Positions 10,540 through 20,995 of a stretch of 64,000 nt of DNA are shown here, one piece after another. The translations under genes and the position numbers were made by a program. The stretch spans positions 1-64,000 of the forward strand of contig NZ_VCCH02000019.1 of NCBI RefSeq assembly GCF_005938675.2, written 5' to 3'. This DNA comes from Mycobacterium sp. KBS0706 (GTDB lineage: Bacteria > Pseudomonadota > Alphaproteobacteria > DSM-16000 > Inquilinaceae). Below the pieces are notes generated by a model. That model did not search any database and was not told the origin of the DNA. It saw only the letters and a list, made by a program, of their open reading frames with translations. Each line of letters begins with the position of its first letter. Position 1 is the first letter of the stretch.

Positions 10540-11424
10540 CTGAATCCGCTGGTCGGTGACGCGGTCGAAGAAGCCGGTGATGGCCGGCCCGGTGCCGTCC
10601 GGCCAGCCATGCGAATAGGGCCGCTTGCGGTCGAAGGTCGACGGCAGGTCGCAGAACACCACCGGGTCGGCGATGTCGCCCTTGCCCCAGCGCTTGCAAC
10701 GGAAGGCGGCGCTGGCATCGACCGGGGTGGCGGCCAGCCGGTTCTGGGCGATGCGCTTGTCGCGCTCGGCGATGCCCTGGCTGTAGGGCACCATATTGTC
10801 CTTCGGATTGTGCAGCAGGATCGCCGCCACCTGGCCCTGACAGGGCCGCACGCTGCCGATGCCGCCGGCCACCACGGCGGTGGCACGGAACACCCCGGCG
10901 CGGCCGCAGGACAGGTCGTTGACGAAGCTGCCGCCCATCGAATGGCCGGCGGCGAAGATCTGAGTCTGATCGACGCACAGCGTCGCCTTCAGCCGCGCCA
11001 GCAGGGTGTCGACATAGGCCATGTCGCGGTCGGCCTTGCCGCCCCAGCCGCCCTGCGCCTGCGGATAGACCACGATCGCCGGCCTCGCCGCCGGGCCTTC
11101 CAGCTCGAAATAGGTGCGCACCTTCTCGGCCGTGCCGGTGCGGCCGTGGAAGGCCAGGATCAGCCGGGTCGGCACCGATTTGTCGTAGCCGTTCGGCAGG
11201 TCGACGATGTAGCGCCAGGATGCGCCCTGGAACTTCAGCGTCTGCCTTCCTTCGGCGGCGGGAAGGCTGCAGCCGCTGGTCGGAAGCGGCTGCAGCTGGG
11301 CCAGGTTGGCGCCCGGCGTCGCGGGGCGGGAGCCGTTGCCCGGCGCCACGCAGGCGGCGACGACGAGAAGACAGGCGAAGGCGGCCAGCCGGCCGGCGCG
11401 AAGAAGCGAAGTCATCGTGGTCAT
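10513..11424 (-). CDS. Lipoprotein esterase of the PHB depolymerase/feruloyl esterase family
   Basis: 303 aa. The N-terminus is a signal peptide with a lipobox-like end (LLVVAAC), so the mature protein is probably lipid-anchored. It has an alpha/beta-hydrolase fold with an [13 protein letters not shown] oxyanion region, the nucleophile elbow GHSMGGSF and later [10 protein letters not shown] and HGWPDGTGP, which supply the acid and histidine. This is the LpqC/poly(3-hydroxybutyrate) depolymerase-like group, and the substrate is not predictable. Its start overlaps the moaB stop by 4 nt (ATGA), so the two are translationally coupled. Confidence 0.8.
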   Translation of the reverse strand: MTTMTSLLRAGRLAAFACLLVVAACVAPGNGSRPATPGANLAQLQPLPTSGCSLPAAEGRQTLKFQGASWRYIVDLPNGYDKSVPTRLILAFHGRTGTAEKVRTYFELEGPAARPAIVVYPQAQGGWGGKADRDMAYVDTLLARLKATLCVDQTQIFAAGHSMGGSFVNDLSCGRAGVFRATAVVAGGIGSVRPCQGQVAAILLHNPKDNMVPYSQGIAERDKRIAQNRLAATPVDASAAFRCKRWGKGDIADPVVFCDLPSTFDRKRPYSHGWPDGTGPAITGFFDRVTDQRIQLTERPDAP

Positions 11425-11954
11425 TTCTCGCGGAGGCGCGGCATCAGCTCGACGAAATTGCAGGGCCGGAACCGGTTGTCGAGCTGGTCCTTCAGGATCA
11501 GGTCCCAGGCATCGCGGCAGGCGGAGGGTGAGCCCGGCAGCGCGAACAGATAGGTGCCGCCGGCCACGCCCGCGGTCGCCCGGCTCTGGATCGTCGAGGT
11601 GCCGATCTTGTCGTAGGACAGCCAGCGGAACAGCTCGCCGAAGCCGGGGATGTGCTTCTCATAGACCGCGTGGAACGCCTCCGGCGTGACATCGCGGCCG
11701 GTGACGCCGGTGCCGCCGGTGGCGATCACCGTGTCGATCTCGGGATCGGCGATCCAGGCCTTCAGCTGCGCCTCGATCGCCGCCCGGTCGTCCTTGACGA
11801 TGCGCCGGTCGCGCACCGCATGGCCGGCCGCGGCGATGCGCTCGGCCAGCGTGTCGCCGGACTTGTCGTCGGCGGCACTGCGCGTGTCGGACACGGTCAG
11901 CAGCGCGATGTTGACGGCGATGAACGGACGTGACTCGTCGATCCGGCCCGGCAT
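11421..11954 (-). CDS. moaB: Molybdopterin adenylyltransferase-like protein MoaB
   Basis: 177 aa. MoaB/MogA-type proteins adenylylate molybdopterin before molybdenum insertion. Motifs are LTVSDTRS near the N-terminus, [18 protein letters not shown] (the family signature) and [18 protein letters not shown]. The start at 11954 is chosen because GGGGGA stands 3 nt before the ATG; a TTG 12 nt upstream is less likely. No other moa genes are nearby. It is coupled to the downstream esterase by a 4-nt overlap. Confidence 0.9.
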   Translation of the reverse strand: MPGRIDESRPFIAVNIALLTVSDTRSAADDKSGDTLAERIAAAGHAVRDRRIVKDDRAAIEAQLKAWIADPEIDTVIATGGTGVTGRDVTPEAFHAVYEKHIPGFGELFRWLSYDKIGTSTIQSRATAGVAGGTYLFALPGSPSACRDAWDLILKDQLDNRFRPCNFVELMPRLREK

Positions 11955-12030
11955 GCGTCCCCCCAATGCGGTGGTCGAACGAAGCGGCCAAGCTAGCCGA
12001 CGGAATGCGCCGGGAAAAGTGAAACGGTGA

Positions 12031-12903
12031 TCAGCCGGCGGACGCGACGCCGCAGCCCAGCTCCTTCATCCGGTGCTTCAGCACCAGCAGGTCGCGCCAG
12101 ACGTCGCGCTTCATGCCCGGCTGCCGCAGGATGAAGGCCGGGTGGTAGATCGGCATGGTCGGCACCGGCGCGGCCAGGTCCGGGAAGGACCGGTCGTACC
12201 AGCGGCCATGGATCCGGGTGATGCCTTCCCGAGTCGCCAGCAGCGCCGCGGCCGAGGTGCCGCCGGCGCAGAGCAGGATCTTCGGCTGCATCAGCGCGAT
12301 GTGGCGCTCGATGAAGGGCAGCGAGATCGCGATCTCCGCCGCGTTCGGCTGGCGGTTGCCGGGCGGGCGCCAGTTGACGATGTTGGAGATGTAGACCGTG
12401 GTGCGGTCGAGCCCGATCGCCGCCAGCATGCGGTCCAGCAGCTTGCCGGACTGGCCGACGAAGGGCTTGCCCAGCCGGTCCTCCTCCGCCCCCGGCGCCT
12501 CGCCGACGATCATGATGTCGGACTCGGGGTTGCCGTCGGCAAACACCATCTGGGTGGCGGTAGCCTTCAGCCCGCAGCCGTCGAAGGCGGTCAGCGCGGC
12601 CGCCAGCTCCTCCAGCGTGTTGCACCCGGCGGCGACGCGGCGGGCGTCGCCGGTGGCGGCGTCGCTGCCCGGCAGCACCGCGGCGGGGCCGGCCGTGCGG
12701 ACCGCCGGGGCCGGGGCGGGCTGGACCGGCTGCGGCGCCGGGGCCGCCAGTTGGACCGGTGCCGCCGGCATCGCGGCCGTGCGAGGCCGGCCTAGCGCGC
12801 CCGGATCGTCGCCGATCGCCTCGTCGACGCCGGCGTCCTGGTACCATCTCAGCAGGGCGATGATCTCGGCGGGCTGCACGGCTGATTCGCTGATCCTGTC
12901 CAT
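12031..12903 (-). CDS. Uracil-DNA glycosylase, family 4
   Basis: 290 aa. It removes uracil from DNA in base-excision repair. An N-terminal Pro/Ala-rich linker (about residues 40-80) is followed by the catalytic domain, with [31 protein letters not shown] and HPAFILRQ. These match family 4 (iron-sulfur) glycosylases. Cysteines for the cluster are visible at GCNTL, FDGCGLK, LLCAGG and LGCG. It is divergent from the ETF-QO gene. Confidence 0.9.
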   Translation of the reverse strand: MDRISESAVQPAEIIALLRWYQDAGVDEAIGDDPGALGRPRTAAMPAAPVQLAAPAPQPVQPAPAPAVRTAGPAAVLPGSDAATGDARRVAAGCNTLEELAAALTAFDGCGLKATATQMVFADGNPESDIMIVGEAPGAEEDRLGKPFVGQSGKLLDRMLAAIGLDRTTVYISNIVNWRPPGNRQPNAAEIAISLPFIERHIALMQPKILLCAGGTSAAALLATREGITRIHGRWYDRSFPDLAAPVPTMPIYHPAFILRQPGMKRDVWRDLLVLKHRMKELGCGVASAG

Positions 12904-13066
12904 GCGCTAGAAGCCGCCGCACCATCCGGCCTGTCAACACCTGCCGCAGCGTCGGCGAGGTCTGGCGCGTCGCAACCGGAGCCAAAGCCGGCGCGACATG
13001 ATCGGCCATTCGATTCCCGGGATGCATTTCTGTAGCATGCCGCCAACCAAACGACAGGAACGCGCG

Positions 13067-14713
13067 ATGGAACGCGAATCGATGGAATACGACGTCGTGA
13101 TCGTGGGCGCGGGGCCGGCGGGCCTCGCGGCGGCGATCCGGCTGAAGCAGAAGGCGGCGGAGACGGGGCGCGAGGTCAGCGTCTGCGTGCTGGAGAAGGG
13201 GTCGGAGGTCGGCGCCCACATCCTGTCGGGCGCGGTGCTGGACCCGCGGGCCTTGAACGAGCTGATCCCCGACTGGAAGGACAAGGGCGCGCCGCTGGAC
13301 ACCGCGGTAACGCAGGATGAGTTCCACTACTTCACGGGCGTCAGCAGCTTCCGCCTGCCGAACTTCGGCCTGCCGAAGGAGCTGCACAACCACGGCAACT
13401 ACATCGTCAGCATGGGGCTGGTGACGCGCTGGCTGGCGCAGCAGGCCGAGGCGCTGGGGGTCGAGATCTATCCCGGTTTCGCCGCGGCCGAGGTGCTGTA
13501 CCACGAGGACGGGTCGGTCAAGGGCGTGGCCACCGGCGACATGGGCATCGGCAAGGACGGCGAGCACACCGGCAACTACACCCCGGGCATGGAGCTGCAC
13601 GCCAAATACACGCTGATCGGCGAGGGCGTGCGCGGGTCGCTGGCCAAGATCCTGATGGAGCGCTTCACCCTGCGCGCCGATTGTGACCCGCAGACCTTCG
13701 GCCTGGGGGTCAAGGAGCTGTGGGAGGTGAAGCCGGAGCACCACCGGCGCGGCCTGGTGCAGCACGGCTTCGGCTGGCCGCTGGACAACGAGACCTATGG
13801 CGGCAGCTGGATGTACCATTTCGGCGAGAACCTGGTCTCGATCGGCTACGTCGTCGCGCTCGACTACAAGAACCCGTACCTGTCGCCGTTCGAGGAGTTC
13901 CAGCGCTTCAAGACCCACCCGCTGGTCCGCCCGGTGCTGGAGGGCGGCAAGCGCCTGGCCTATGGCGGCCGCGCCATCAACGAGGGCGGTCTGCAGTCGA
14001 TCCCGAAGCTGACCTTCCCGGGCGGCTGCCTGATCGGCTGCTCCGCCGGCTTCGTCAACGTGCCGCGGATCAAGGGCAACCACACCGCGATGAAGAGCGG
14101 CATGGTCTGCGCCGAGGCGGTGTTCGACGCGCTGGCAGAGGGCCGCGAGGGCCATGACGAGGTGACGGCCTATCCGGAGCGGCTGAAGGCCAGCTGGGTC
14201 TGGCAGGAGCTGACGGTGGTGCGCAACTGCCGCCCGGCCTTCCGCTGGGGCACGATCCTGGGCACGCTGTATTCCGGCATCGAGCTGTGGACCCGCGGCA
14301 AGCTGCCCTGGACCCTGCGCCACAAGCATGCCGACAACGAAACGCTGCGCCCGGCCGCGCAGTCGAAGAAGATCGACTATCCCAAGCCGGACGGGGTGAT
14401 CACCTTCGACCGCCTCTCCTCGGTGTATCTGTCGAACACCAACCACGAGGAGAATCAGCCGTCGCATCTGAAGCTGAAGGACCCGTCGGTCCCGATCGCC
14501 TACACCCTGCGGGTGTTCGACGAGCCGGCGCAGCGCTATTGCCCGGCCGGGGTGTATGAGGTGGTGCGCAACGAGGACGGCAGCGACCCGCGCTTCGTGA
14601 TCAACGCGCAGAACTGCGTGCACTGCAAGACCTGCGACATCAAGGATCCGAAGCAGAACATCGTCTGGACCGTCCCCGAGGGCGGCGGCGGTCCGAACTA
14701 CCAGATGATGTGA
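13067..14713 (+). CDS. etfD: Electron transfer flavoprotein:ubiquinone oxidoreductase
   Basis: 548 aa. It passes electrons from ETF to ubiquinone at the inner membrane. The N-terminal FAD-binding motif is [18 protein letters not shown]. The middle has GGRAINEGG and [13 protein letters not shown]. The C-terminal 4Fe-4S domain has CPAGVYE and [13 protein letters not shown]. The length matches bacterial and mitochondrial ETF-QO. The start at 13067 follows ACAGGAAC; an upstream extension is open but not conserved-looking. The gene stands alone, with etfAB elsewhere. Confidence 0.95.
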   Translation: MERESMEYDVVIVGAGPAGLAAAIRLKQKAAETGREVSVCVLEKGSEVGAHILSGAVLDPRALNELIPDWKDKGAPLDTAVTQDEFHYFTGVSSFRLPNFGLPKELHNHGNYIVSMGLVTRWLAQQAEALGVEIYPGFAAAEVLYHEDGSVKGVATGDMGIGKDGEHTGNYTPGMELHAKYTLIGEGVRGSLAKILMERFTLRADCDPQTFGLGVKELWEVKPEHHRRGLVQHGFGWPLDNETYGGSWMYHFGENLVSIGYVVALDYKNPYLSPFEEFQRFKTHPLVRPVLEGGKRLAYGGRAINEGGLQSIPKLTFPGGCLIGCSAGFVNVPRIKGNHTAMKSGMVCAEAVFDALAEGREGHDEVTAYPERLKASWVWQELTVVRNCRPAFRWGTILGTLYSGIELWTRGKLPWTLRHKHADNETLRPAAQSKKIDYPKPDGVITFDRLSSVYLSNTNHEENQPSHLKLKDPSVPIAYTLRVFDEPAQRYCPAGVYEVVRNEDGSDPRFVINAQNCVHCKTCDIKDPKQNIVWTVPEGGGGPNYQMM

Positions 14714-14797
14714 GATGCGGATCGATCCCCGACGCCGGGGTGTTGTTCCCGGGAGCCGCACAGATTACTGTGCGAAGGGGATCATTGCAGGACCAGA

Positions 14798-15214
14798 ATG
14801 ACGGACGCCGAGACCACCGCCCCTGTCGACCGGCTGATCGAGGCCGGGCTGCGGCCCACCCGTCAGCGGGTGGCGCTGGCCCGGCTGCTGTTCGACGGCG
14901 GCGACCGTCACGTCACCGCCGAGGCGCTGCATGGCGAGGCGACGGCGGCCGGCCAGGCTATGGCGCTGGCGACCGTCTACAACACCCTGCACCAGTTCAC
15001 CGAGGCCGGGCTGCTGCGCGAGGTGGTGATCGAGGCCGGGCGGTCCTATTTCGACACCAACATCCGCGACCACCATCACTTCTACCACGAGTCGACCGGC
15101 GTGCTGCGCGACGTCCATGGCGAGGCGGTGGTGGTCTCGGCCCTGCCCGAGGCGCCAGCCGGCACCCGCATCGCCCGGGTGGACGTGGTGATCCGCCTCA
15201 CGGACGACGCCTGA
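14798..15214 (+). CDS. irr: Fur-family iron response regulator Irr
   Basis: 138 aa. A Fur-family winged helix (GLRPTRQRVALARLLF, then MALATVYNTLHQFTEAGLL) is followed by a dimerisation domain with FDTNIRDHHHFYHE. The HHH motif is typical of Irr, the haem-responsive regulator of alphaproteobacteria that represses or activates iron and haem genes by haem-dependent turnover. The N-terminal Cys-Pro haem regulatory motif of Bradyrhizobium Irr is absent, as in many homologues. A VOC gene follows 7 nt after the stop. Confidence 0.88.
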   Translation: MTDAETTAPVDRLIEAGLRPTRQRVALARLLFDGGDRHVTAEALHGEATAAGQAMALATVYNTLHQFTEAGLLREVVIEAGRSYFDTNIRDHHHFYHESTGVLRDVHGEAVVVSALPEAPAGTRIARVDVVIRLTDDA

Positions 15215-15221
15215 CGGCGCC

Positions 15222-15644
15222 ATGACCGCCGCGCCACGCATCGACGGGCTGCTCGAGACCTCGCTCTATGTCGCCGACCTGGACCGGTCCGCCGCCTTCT
15301 ACGAGCAGGTGCTGGGCCTGGGCGTGATGCTGCGCAGCCCGCGCCTGGTGGCGCTGGACGCCGGCCGCCAGGGCGTGCTGCTGCTGTTCCTGGCCGGCGC
15401 CACCTCGGAAGATGTGGTCGACTCCTCCGGAACCATCCCGGGGCATGAGGGCACGGGGCGGCTGCACATGGCCTTCGCCGTGCCGGCCGGGGATCTCGAG
15501 GCCTGGCGCGCCCGGCTGGCCGAGGCCGGCGTGGCCCTGACCGGCGAGATGGCCTGGCCGCGCGGCGGCGCCAGCCTGTACTTCTCAGACCCGGACGGCC
15601 ACGTCATCGAGCTGGCCACGCCGGGCCTGTGGCCGAATCGCTGA
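15222..15644 (+). CDS. VOC family (glyoxalase/bleomycin resistance-like) protein
   Basis: 140 aa. It has two beta-alpha-beta-beta-beta repeats of the vicinal oxygen chelate fold: LYVADLDRSAAFYEQVLGL at the N-terminus and a C-terminal SLYFSDPDGHVIELATPGLW. The metal ligands are plausibly the early region near residue 12, His in RLHMAF and Glu in VIELA. The substrate is unknown. It lies 7 nt after irr and is probably co-transcribed. Confidence 0.85.
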   Translation: MTAAPRIDGLLETSLYVADLDRSAAFYEQVLGLGVMLRSPRLVALDAGRQGVLLLFLAGATSEDVVDSSGTIPGHEGTGRLHMAFAVPAGDLEAWRARLAEAGVALTGEMAWPRGGASLYFSDPDGHVIELATPGLWPNR

Positions 15645-15647
15645 CGG

Positions 15648-16118
15648 TCACGCCGGCGCCGCCCGGCGAGACCGGCGGAACCGCGCCGCGACCCCGGCGA
15701 CGAGGATGGCAATGCCGCCCAGCGCCAGCCCGACCAGCACGTCCCCGACCGTGTGGCCGCCCAGGGTCATCATGACGCCGGCGACGGCCAGGATCAGCAC
15801 GGCCGCTGCTGCGAGGCGCCGGCGCGACCAGCGCGGCCAGACCAGCGTCGCCATCGTCGTCACCGTGACCACGACCAGGGCCGAATGGCCGCTGGGCAGC
15901 ACCAGGCCGATGTCGCCGAATCGCTCCGGATGCCGTTCGACCACCGCCCGCGCGGCCTGGACCAGGGCGATCGCGACGGCCAGCGCGGTCAGGCTGAACA
16001 CGGCCAGCCGCCAGCGGCCGCGGGCAAGGGCCACGGCCGCGACGATCACCTGCAGCGGCACCACGACGTACCACCAGCCCAGCAGGCCGATCGACAACAG
16101 CAGAACCATCGGTTTCAT
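15648..16118 (-). CDS. PAP2-like membrane phosphatase
   Basis: 156 aa with four to five hydrophobic segments. Two of the three PAP2 motifs are visible: PSGHSA near the middle and GGHTVGDVLVG downstream. The first motif (KxxxxxxRP) is not clear, so activity is uncertain. It would dephosphorylate lipid phosphates or similar substrates at the inner membrane. It is convergent with the VOC gene (3 bp between stops). Confidence 0.7.
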   Translation of the reverse strand: MKPMVLLLSIGLLGWWYVVVPLQVIVAAVALARGRWRLAVFSLTALAVAIALVQAARAVVERHPERFGDIGLVLPSGHSALVVVTVTTMATLVWPRWSRRRLAAAAVLILAVAGVMMTLGGHTVGDVLVGLALGGIAILVAGVAARFRRSRRAAPA

Positions 16119-16291
16119 GCCGCCATGATCCCATGCCCGGCGCAGCGGATGAAAGGGGGCATGGCAGGCGGGCCGTTTCGAGCTATCTGAATACTCACAT
16201 GCTCCCGCATGGCTTCGTCCAGAAGAAGGCGTTTCCGATTCGCTGGCCGAACGTTTAGTAAGAGACGCCCTGGGACCAATGAACCGCCCGC

Positions 16292-18868
16292 ATGTCCGCC
16301 AGCTTTTCCGTCGTCGCCGTCCTGCTGAAGCTCCTGGTCACCACCGCCGGACCCGAGCTGCATCTGCCTGACGCCGGCCAGCTCGCCGCCTATCAGCCGC
16401 CCGAGACCACCCGCATCTACGCCGCCGACGGGTCGCTGCTGCGGGAATACTATGTCGAGAATCGGGTGGTGGTGCCGCTGTCGGCCCTGCCGCCCTACAT
16501 GGTGCAGGCCTTCATCTCGGCAGAGGACCAGAACTTCCGGCGCCATCACGGCGTCGACCCGTCCGGCCTGGCCCGCGCCATGGTCGCCAACATCAAGAAT
16601 CTGCGGCACGGCCGGCGGCTCGAAGGCGGCTCGACCATCACCCAGCAGGTGGCGAAGAACCTGCTGCTGACCAACGAGGTCAGCGCCCTGCGCAAGATCC
16701 GCGAGCTGGTCCTCGCCTTCGAGATCGAGCACGACTTCTCCAAGGACCAGATCCTGGAGATGTACCTCAACGAGATCTATCTCGGCCGCGGCGCCTATGG
16801 CGTCGGCGCGGCCTCGGCCCGCTATTTCGGCAAGCCGCCGGCCGAGCTGTCGCTGTCCGAGGCGGCGTTCCTGGCGGCGCTGCCGAAGGCGCCGAACAAC
16901 TACAACCCGGTCACCCGGCCCGAGGCCGCGCGCACCCGCCGCGACTACGTGCTCGACCGCATGGCCCAGGACGGCGCCATCACCCCCGAGCAGGCGGCCG
17001 TCGCCAAGGCCGAGCCGCTGGCGGTGCGCGCCCAGGCGCCGCTGGAGACCGTCTACGCCCCCTATTTCGCCGAGGAGGTCCGCCGCTCGCTGCGCAAATC
17101 CTTCGGCAACGACCAGCTCTATCGCGGCGGGCTGGCGGTGCGCACCACGCTCGACCCGCGGTTGCAGCTCTTCGCCGACCGCTCGTTGCGCGCCGGCCTC
17201 GAGCGCTTCGACCGCAACCGCGGCTGGCGCGGGCCGATCACCAACATCTCGGCGATGCTGGACCTGCCGGCTTCGGCTGAGGCAGTGGCGCAGGCCGAGG
17301 CCGCCCAGGCGCCGGCCCAGCCGGCCGCCCAGTCCCCGGCGCAGCAGGGCCGGCTGCTCGGCGCGCTGTCGGCGATGGGCGTGCGCCTGCCGGAGCAGCA
17401 GCAGGCCGCCCCGGCGGTCGCCCCGACCGCCGCGCCGAAGGATGAGCGGCCGGTGTGGCAGCGCTTCCTGACCGGCATCGACCGGCCGGCCCAGATCGAC
17501 GGCTGGACCCTGGCCGTGGTGCTGGAGGTCGACCGCCAGGCCGCCACCATCGGTCTCGATGACGGCAGCCAGGGCCGCATCGATCGCGCCGACATGACCT
17601 GGGCACGCCGGGTCGTCAACGGCCGGGTCGGAAGGCAGGTCGGCGGCGCCGACGACGTGCTGGCCAAGGGCGACGTGATCTGGGTGCAGCCGGCGGCCAA
17701 GACCTCGGAGCCGCAGATCGCCGCCTATTCGCTGCGCCAGGTGCCGGAGGTGTCGGGCGCGCTGGTCGCCGTCGACCCGTTCACCGGCAAGGTGCTGGCG
17801 ATGTCGGGCGGCTTCGACTTCTCGCTCAGCGAGTTCAACCGCGCCACCCAGGCGCAGCGCCAGCCGGGCTCGGCCTTCAAGCCTTTCGTCTACCTGTCGG
17901 CGCTGCAGCACGGCTACACCCCGTCCAGCCTGATCTACGACACGCCGATCTCGGTCGATCAGGGCCAGGGCGGCGGTCGCTACCGCCCGCGCAACTACGG
18001 CGGCGGCTTCATCGGCCTGGCCACGCTGCGCTCCGGCGTCGAGCGGTCGCGCAACGTCATGACCGTGCGCCTGCTGGTCGAGATGGGGCTGCAGCCGGTC
18101 AAGGACACGGCGGAGACCTTCGGCATCTACCAGAACATGCCGCTGTATCCGGCGATGGGCCTGGGCGCCGGCGAGACCACGCCGCTGAAGCTGACCACGG
18201 CCTACGCCACCATCGCCAATGGCGGCTACCAGATCAGCCCCTATCTGATCGAGCGGGTGCAGGACCGCGACGGCCGCAGCCTGCGGCAGCAGGGCGTCGT
18301 CGGACCGGACCGGGCCGACTGCATCCCCTGCGCCGCCCCCGCCTGGTCCGGCCAGCCGGCGCCCCAGCGGCCACGCGGGCAGGAGCTGGACGACCCGATC
18401 GCCAACTACCAGATGATCTCGATCCTGCAGGGCGTCACCCAGCGCGGCACCGCCGCCCGCCTCGCGGGGCTGGGCCTGCCGCTGGCCGGCAAGACCGGCA
18501 CCACCAATGATTCGAACGACGTCTGGTTCGTCGGCTTCTCGCCGCGGCTGGCCGTCGGCATCTTCGTCGGCTACGACAAGCCGCGCAGCCTGGGCGCCGG
18601 CGCTACCGGCGGGTCGATCGCGGTGCCGATCTTCAGCGACTTCATCAAGGACGCGCTGGCCGGGGAAGACCCCGGCGCCTTCGCCGTGCCGCCAGGGGTC
18701 AGCTTCGCCTATGTCGACCGCCGCAGCGGCTATTCGGCGGAGCCGGGCGGGTCGGATGTGATCATGGAGGCGTTCCGCCCCGGCACCGAGCCCGGCCCGG
18801 CGCCGGTCGCCGACACCTTCGGCGAGACCAGCCAGGATGCGCTGACCGGCACCGGCGGATTGTACTAG
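16292..18868 (+). CDS. mrcA: Penicillin-binding protein 1A (bifunctional class A PBP)
   Basis: 858 aa. It polymerises glycan strands and cross-links peptides in the periplasm. A short hydrophobic N-terminus is followed by the glycosyltransferase GT51 domain (catalytic Glu78 in SAEDQNFRRHHG, then GGSTITQQVAKN). The OB-like linker contains an Ala/Pro/Gln-rich insert near residues 330-380. The transpeptidase has the nucleophile S527 in GSAFKP (SxxK), SRN and K734 in KTGTT. The N-terminal membrane segment is shorter than usual, so a non-ATG start upstream is possible. Confidence 0.92.
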   Translation: MSASFSVVAVLLKLLVTTAGPELHLPDAGQLAAYQPPETTRIYAADGSLLREYYVENRVVVPLSALPPYMVQAFISAEDQNFRRHHGVDPSGLARAMVANIKNLRHGRRLEGGSTITQQVAKNLLLTNEVSALRKIRELVLAFEIEHDFSKDQILEMYLNEIYLGRGAYGVGAASARYFGKPPAELSLSEAAFLAALPKAPNNYNPVTRPEAARTRRDYVLDRMAQDGAITPEQAAVAKAEPLAVRAQAPLETVYAPYFAEEVRRSLRKSFGNDQLYRGGLAVRTTLDPRLQLFADRSLRAGLERFDRNRGWRGPITNISAMLDLPASAEAVAQAEAAQAPAQPAAQSPAQQGRLLGALSAMGVRLPEQQQAAPAVAPTAAPKDERPVWQRFLTGIDRPAQIDGWTLAVVLEVDRQAATIGLDDGSQGRIDRADMTWARRVVNGRVGRQVGGADDVLAKGDVIWVQPAAKTSEPQIAAYSLRQVPEVSGALVAVDPFTGKVLAMSGGFDFSLSEFNRATQAQRQPGSAFKPFVYLSALQHGYTPSSLIYDTPISVDQGQGGGRYRPRNYGGGFIGLATLRSGVERSRNVMTVRLLVEMGLQPVKDTAETFGIYQNMPLYPAMGLGAGETTPLKLTTAYATIANGGYQISPYLIERVQDRDGRSLRQQGVVGPDRADCIPCAAPAWSGQPAPQRPRGQELDDPIANYQMISILQGVTQRGTAARLAGLGLPLAGKTGTTNDSNDVWFVGFSPRLAVGIFVGYDKPRSLGAGATGGSIAVPIFSDFIKDALAGEDPGAFAVPPGVSFAYVDRRSGYSAEPGGSDVIMEAFRPGTEPGPAPVADTFGETSQDALTGTGGLY

Positions 18869-18871
18869 GCG

Positions 18872-20167
18872 TCAGGCTGCGTCCGACAGCGCGGCCGGTT
18901 TCGGGCCGCCGGTGGCCCAGTCCAGCAACTCGACGGTGTGCACCACCGGCAGGGCGGTGCCGAGACCGATCTGGGTGATGCAGCCGATATTGCCGGCGGC
19001 GACGATCGTCGCCCCGGTGCTTTCCACCGCCCGCACCTTGCGCGCCCGCAGCTCGTCCGCGATCTCCGGCTGCAGCAGGTTGTAGGTGCCGGCCGAGCCG
19101 CAGCAGAGATGCCCGTCCGGCACCTCGCGCAGCTCGAACCCCGCCGCGGCCAGCAGGCGGCGCGGCGGTGCCGTGATGCGCTGGCCATGCTGCATCGAGC
19201 AGGCGGAGTGATAGGCCACCGCCTGGCCGGTCGGCCGCGCCGGCGGGTTCAGCCCGACCTCGTCCATCAGCTCGGTGATGTCCTTGGCCAGCGCCGAGAT
19301 CTCTGCGGCACGCTCCGCCCAGGCCGGGTCGGCGCGGAACATGTGGCCGTAATCCTTCACCGTGGTGCCGCAGCCCGAGGTGTTGACGACGATGGCGTCG
19401 AGGCCGCCCTCCGCCACGACCCGGCCCCAGGCCTCGATATTCGTCCGGGACGAGGCCAGCGCCGCCTCCTCCCGCCCCATATGGTGGGTCAGCGACCCGC
19501 AGCAGCCGGCGCCTGGCGCCACCACCACCTCGACCCCGTGGCGGGTCAGCAGGCGAACCGTCGATTCGTTGATCGCCGGGTCCAGCACCGTCTGGGCGCA
19601 GCCCGAGAGCAGCGCCACCCGCCGCTTGCGCGGCCCCTCGGCGGCGAAGACCTGCGGCCGGTCGACCGGGCTGGGCGGCGGCAGCCGGCGCGGCGCCAGG
19701 GCCAGCATGGCGCGCAGGCGCTTGGGCAGGAGGCCCGCCACCGGCCGGGCCGCGATCGCCCCCATCAGCGCCAGGCGGAACAGCCGCGGCCGCGGCAGCA
19801 CCGCCGCCAGCAGCGCCCGGATCGCCCGGTCCTGCAGCGGCCGGCGATAGGTCTTCTCCACCACCGCGCGGCCATGGTCGACCAGATGCATGTAATGCAC
19901 GCCGGACGGGCAGGTGGTCATGCAGGACAGGCAGGACAGGCAGCGGTCGAGATGCTTGGCGACGCTGGCCGGTGCCGGGCCGCCGCCCTCCAGCATTGAC
20001 TTGATCTGGTAGATGCGGCCGCGCGGGCTGTCGAGCTCGTCGCCCAGCACCGTGTAGGTCGGGCAGGTGGCGAGGCAGAAGCCGCAATGCACGCAGCTGC
20101 GCAGGATCTGCTCCGACACCGCATTGTCGGGATCGGCCAACTGCGCCAGCGAGAAATGAGTCTGCAC
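18872..20167 (-). CDS. glcF: Glycolate oxidase iron-sulfur subunit
   Basis: 431 aa. This is the electron-transfer subunit of glycolate oxidase, which turns glycolate into glyoxylate. Two 4Fe-4S motifs stand in the N-terminus: CVHCGFCLATCPTY and CLSCLSCMTTCPSG. Two CCG-type domains follow (GAGCCGSLTHH and GHLCCGSAGTYN). GTG at 20167 is chosen because GGAGA lies 6 nt upstream and homologues begin MQTHFS; a GTG 6 nt further up is possible. It is separated from glcDE by two unrelated genes. Confidence 0.92.
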   Translation of the reverse strand: MQTHFSLAQLADPDNAVSEQILRSCVHCGFCLATCPTYTVLGDELDSPRGRIYQIKSMLEGGGPAPASVAKHLDRCLSCLSCMTTCPSGVHYMHLVDHGRAVVEKTYRRPLQDRAIRALLAAVLPRPRLFRLALMGAIAARPVAGLLPKRLRAMLALAPRRLPPPSPVDRPQVFAAEGPRKRRVALLSGCAQTVLDPAINESTVRLLTRHGVEVVVAPGAGCCGSLTHHMGREEAALASSRTNIEAWGRVVAEGGLDAIVVNTSGCGTTVKDYGHMFRADPAWAERAAEISALAKDITELMDEVGLNPPARPTGQAVAYHSACSMQHGQRITAPPRRLLAAAGFELREVPDGHLCCGSAGTYNLLQPEIADELRARKVRAVESTGATIVAAGNIGCITQIGLGTALPVVHTVELLDWATGGPKPAALSDAA

Positions 20168-20299
20168 CCGCACTCTCCCGTCGTTGCGCCCGACACTAGC
20201 CCGCGGCCCGGCGCCAAGGGAACCCGGCCGATGCGGCCGGCAGCGTTGTCAACCGGCATAGGGGTTAGTACGCTGGCCGCAAACACCGGGGAGGCCGAG

Positions 20300-20950
20300 A
20301 TGACGATGGTTCGGAGACGCCGCGCCCTGCTCGTGGCCCTGCTGGGCCTGTCCGGCACGGCATGGGCCGGAGGGCCGGTGGTTCAGGACATCGCGTTGGG
20401 CCAGACGCCGCAGGACGCGGCCGCTTTCACAGGGCAGGCCGTGACCTTCGCCGCGCCGGGCGAAACGCCCTGGACCGGCCTGGTCGCCGCGGCGCGGCCG
20501 GGCGACGGCACGCTGCTGCTGCAGTTCACCCCGCCGGCCCAGGGCAACCGGCTGTATTCGGTGGCCGAGACCGTGCGCTTCGACGCCGGCGGACCGCGCA
20601 GCGCCGCGGACGCGCTGGCGCCACTGAAGGCCCGGTTCGGCGAGCCGGCGGCGGTGTTCGACCAGACGGGCAAACAGGTCGCGGTGTGGCGCTTCGTCGG
20701 CGGCAAGCCGGCGGCGGCGAGCGTCGACGTCGCCTCGGACTGCTCGCCCTATGCCGCCGCCACGGTGGCGGGGCTGCGGCCGATCGGCTGGCCCGGGGCC
20801 TGCGGCGAACTGGTGTTCGCGACGGTGGAGCTGGCGGCCGACGGAGTCCCGACGGCGCTGCGGGTCACGCATGCCGACAGCGATGCGGCACAGGCGCTGC
20901 AGCCGCACCGCGGCGAGCCCTACGCGCATCTGGCGAAGTCGATCCGATAA
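20300..20950 (+). CDS. Exported protein of unknown function
   Basis: 216 aa. A signal peptide (MTMVRRRRALLVALLGLSGTAWA) predicts periplasmic location. The mature part begins with DIALGQTPQDAAAF, the opening seen in small periplasmic proteins that compare allele-like repeats, and contains two cysteines (SDCSPY and GACGE). No enzyme motif is visible. GGGGAGG stands before the ATG. It lies between glcF and glcDE on the opposite strand. Confidence 0.65.
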   Translation: MTMVRRRRALLVALLGLSGTAWAGGPVVQDIALGQTPQDAAAFTGQAVTFAAPGETPWTGLVAAARPGDGTLLLQFTPPAQGNRLYSVAETVRFDAGGPRSAADALAPLKARFGEPAAVFDQTGKQVAVWRFVGGKPAAASVDVASDCSPYAAATVAGLRPIGWPGACGELVFATVELAADGVPTALRVTHADSDAAQALQPHRGEPYAHLAKSIR

Positions 20951-20958
20951 CGAGAAAC

Positions 20959-20991
20959 GGTGCGGCCTGTGGCCGGGCCTTGGGCCGCACC
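20959..20991. terminator. Shared hairpin between convergent genes
   Basis: GGTGCGGCC and GGCCGCACC form a 9-bp stem between the exported-protein gene and the convergent glsB gene. There is no clear T-run. It is likely a bidirectional 3' end. Confidence 0.45.
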
Positions 20992-20995
20992 GATG

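Noticed and set aside
11993..14761. Long minus-strand frame opposite etfD
   Set aside because: etfD is an unambiguous protein on the other strand. The frame has no recognisable motif.
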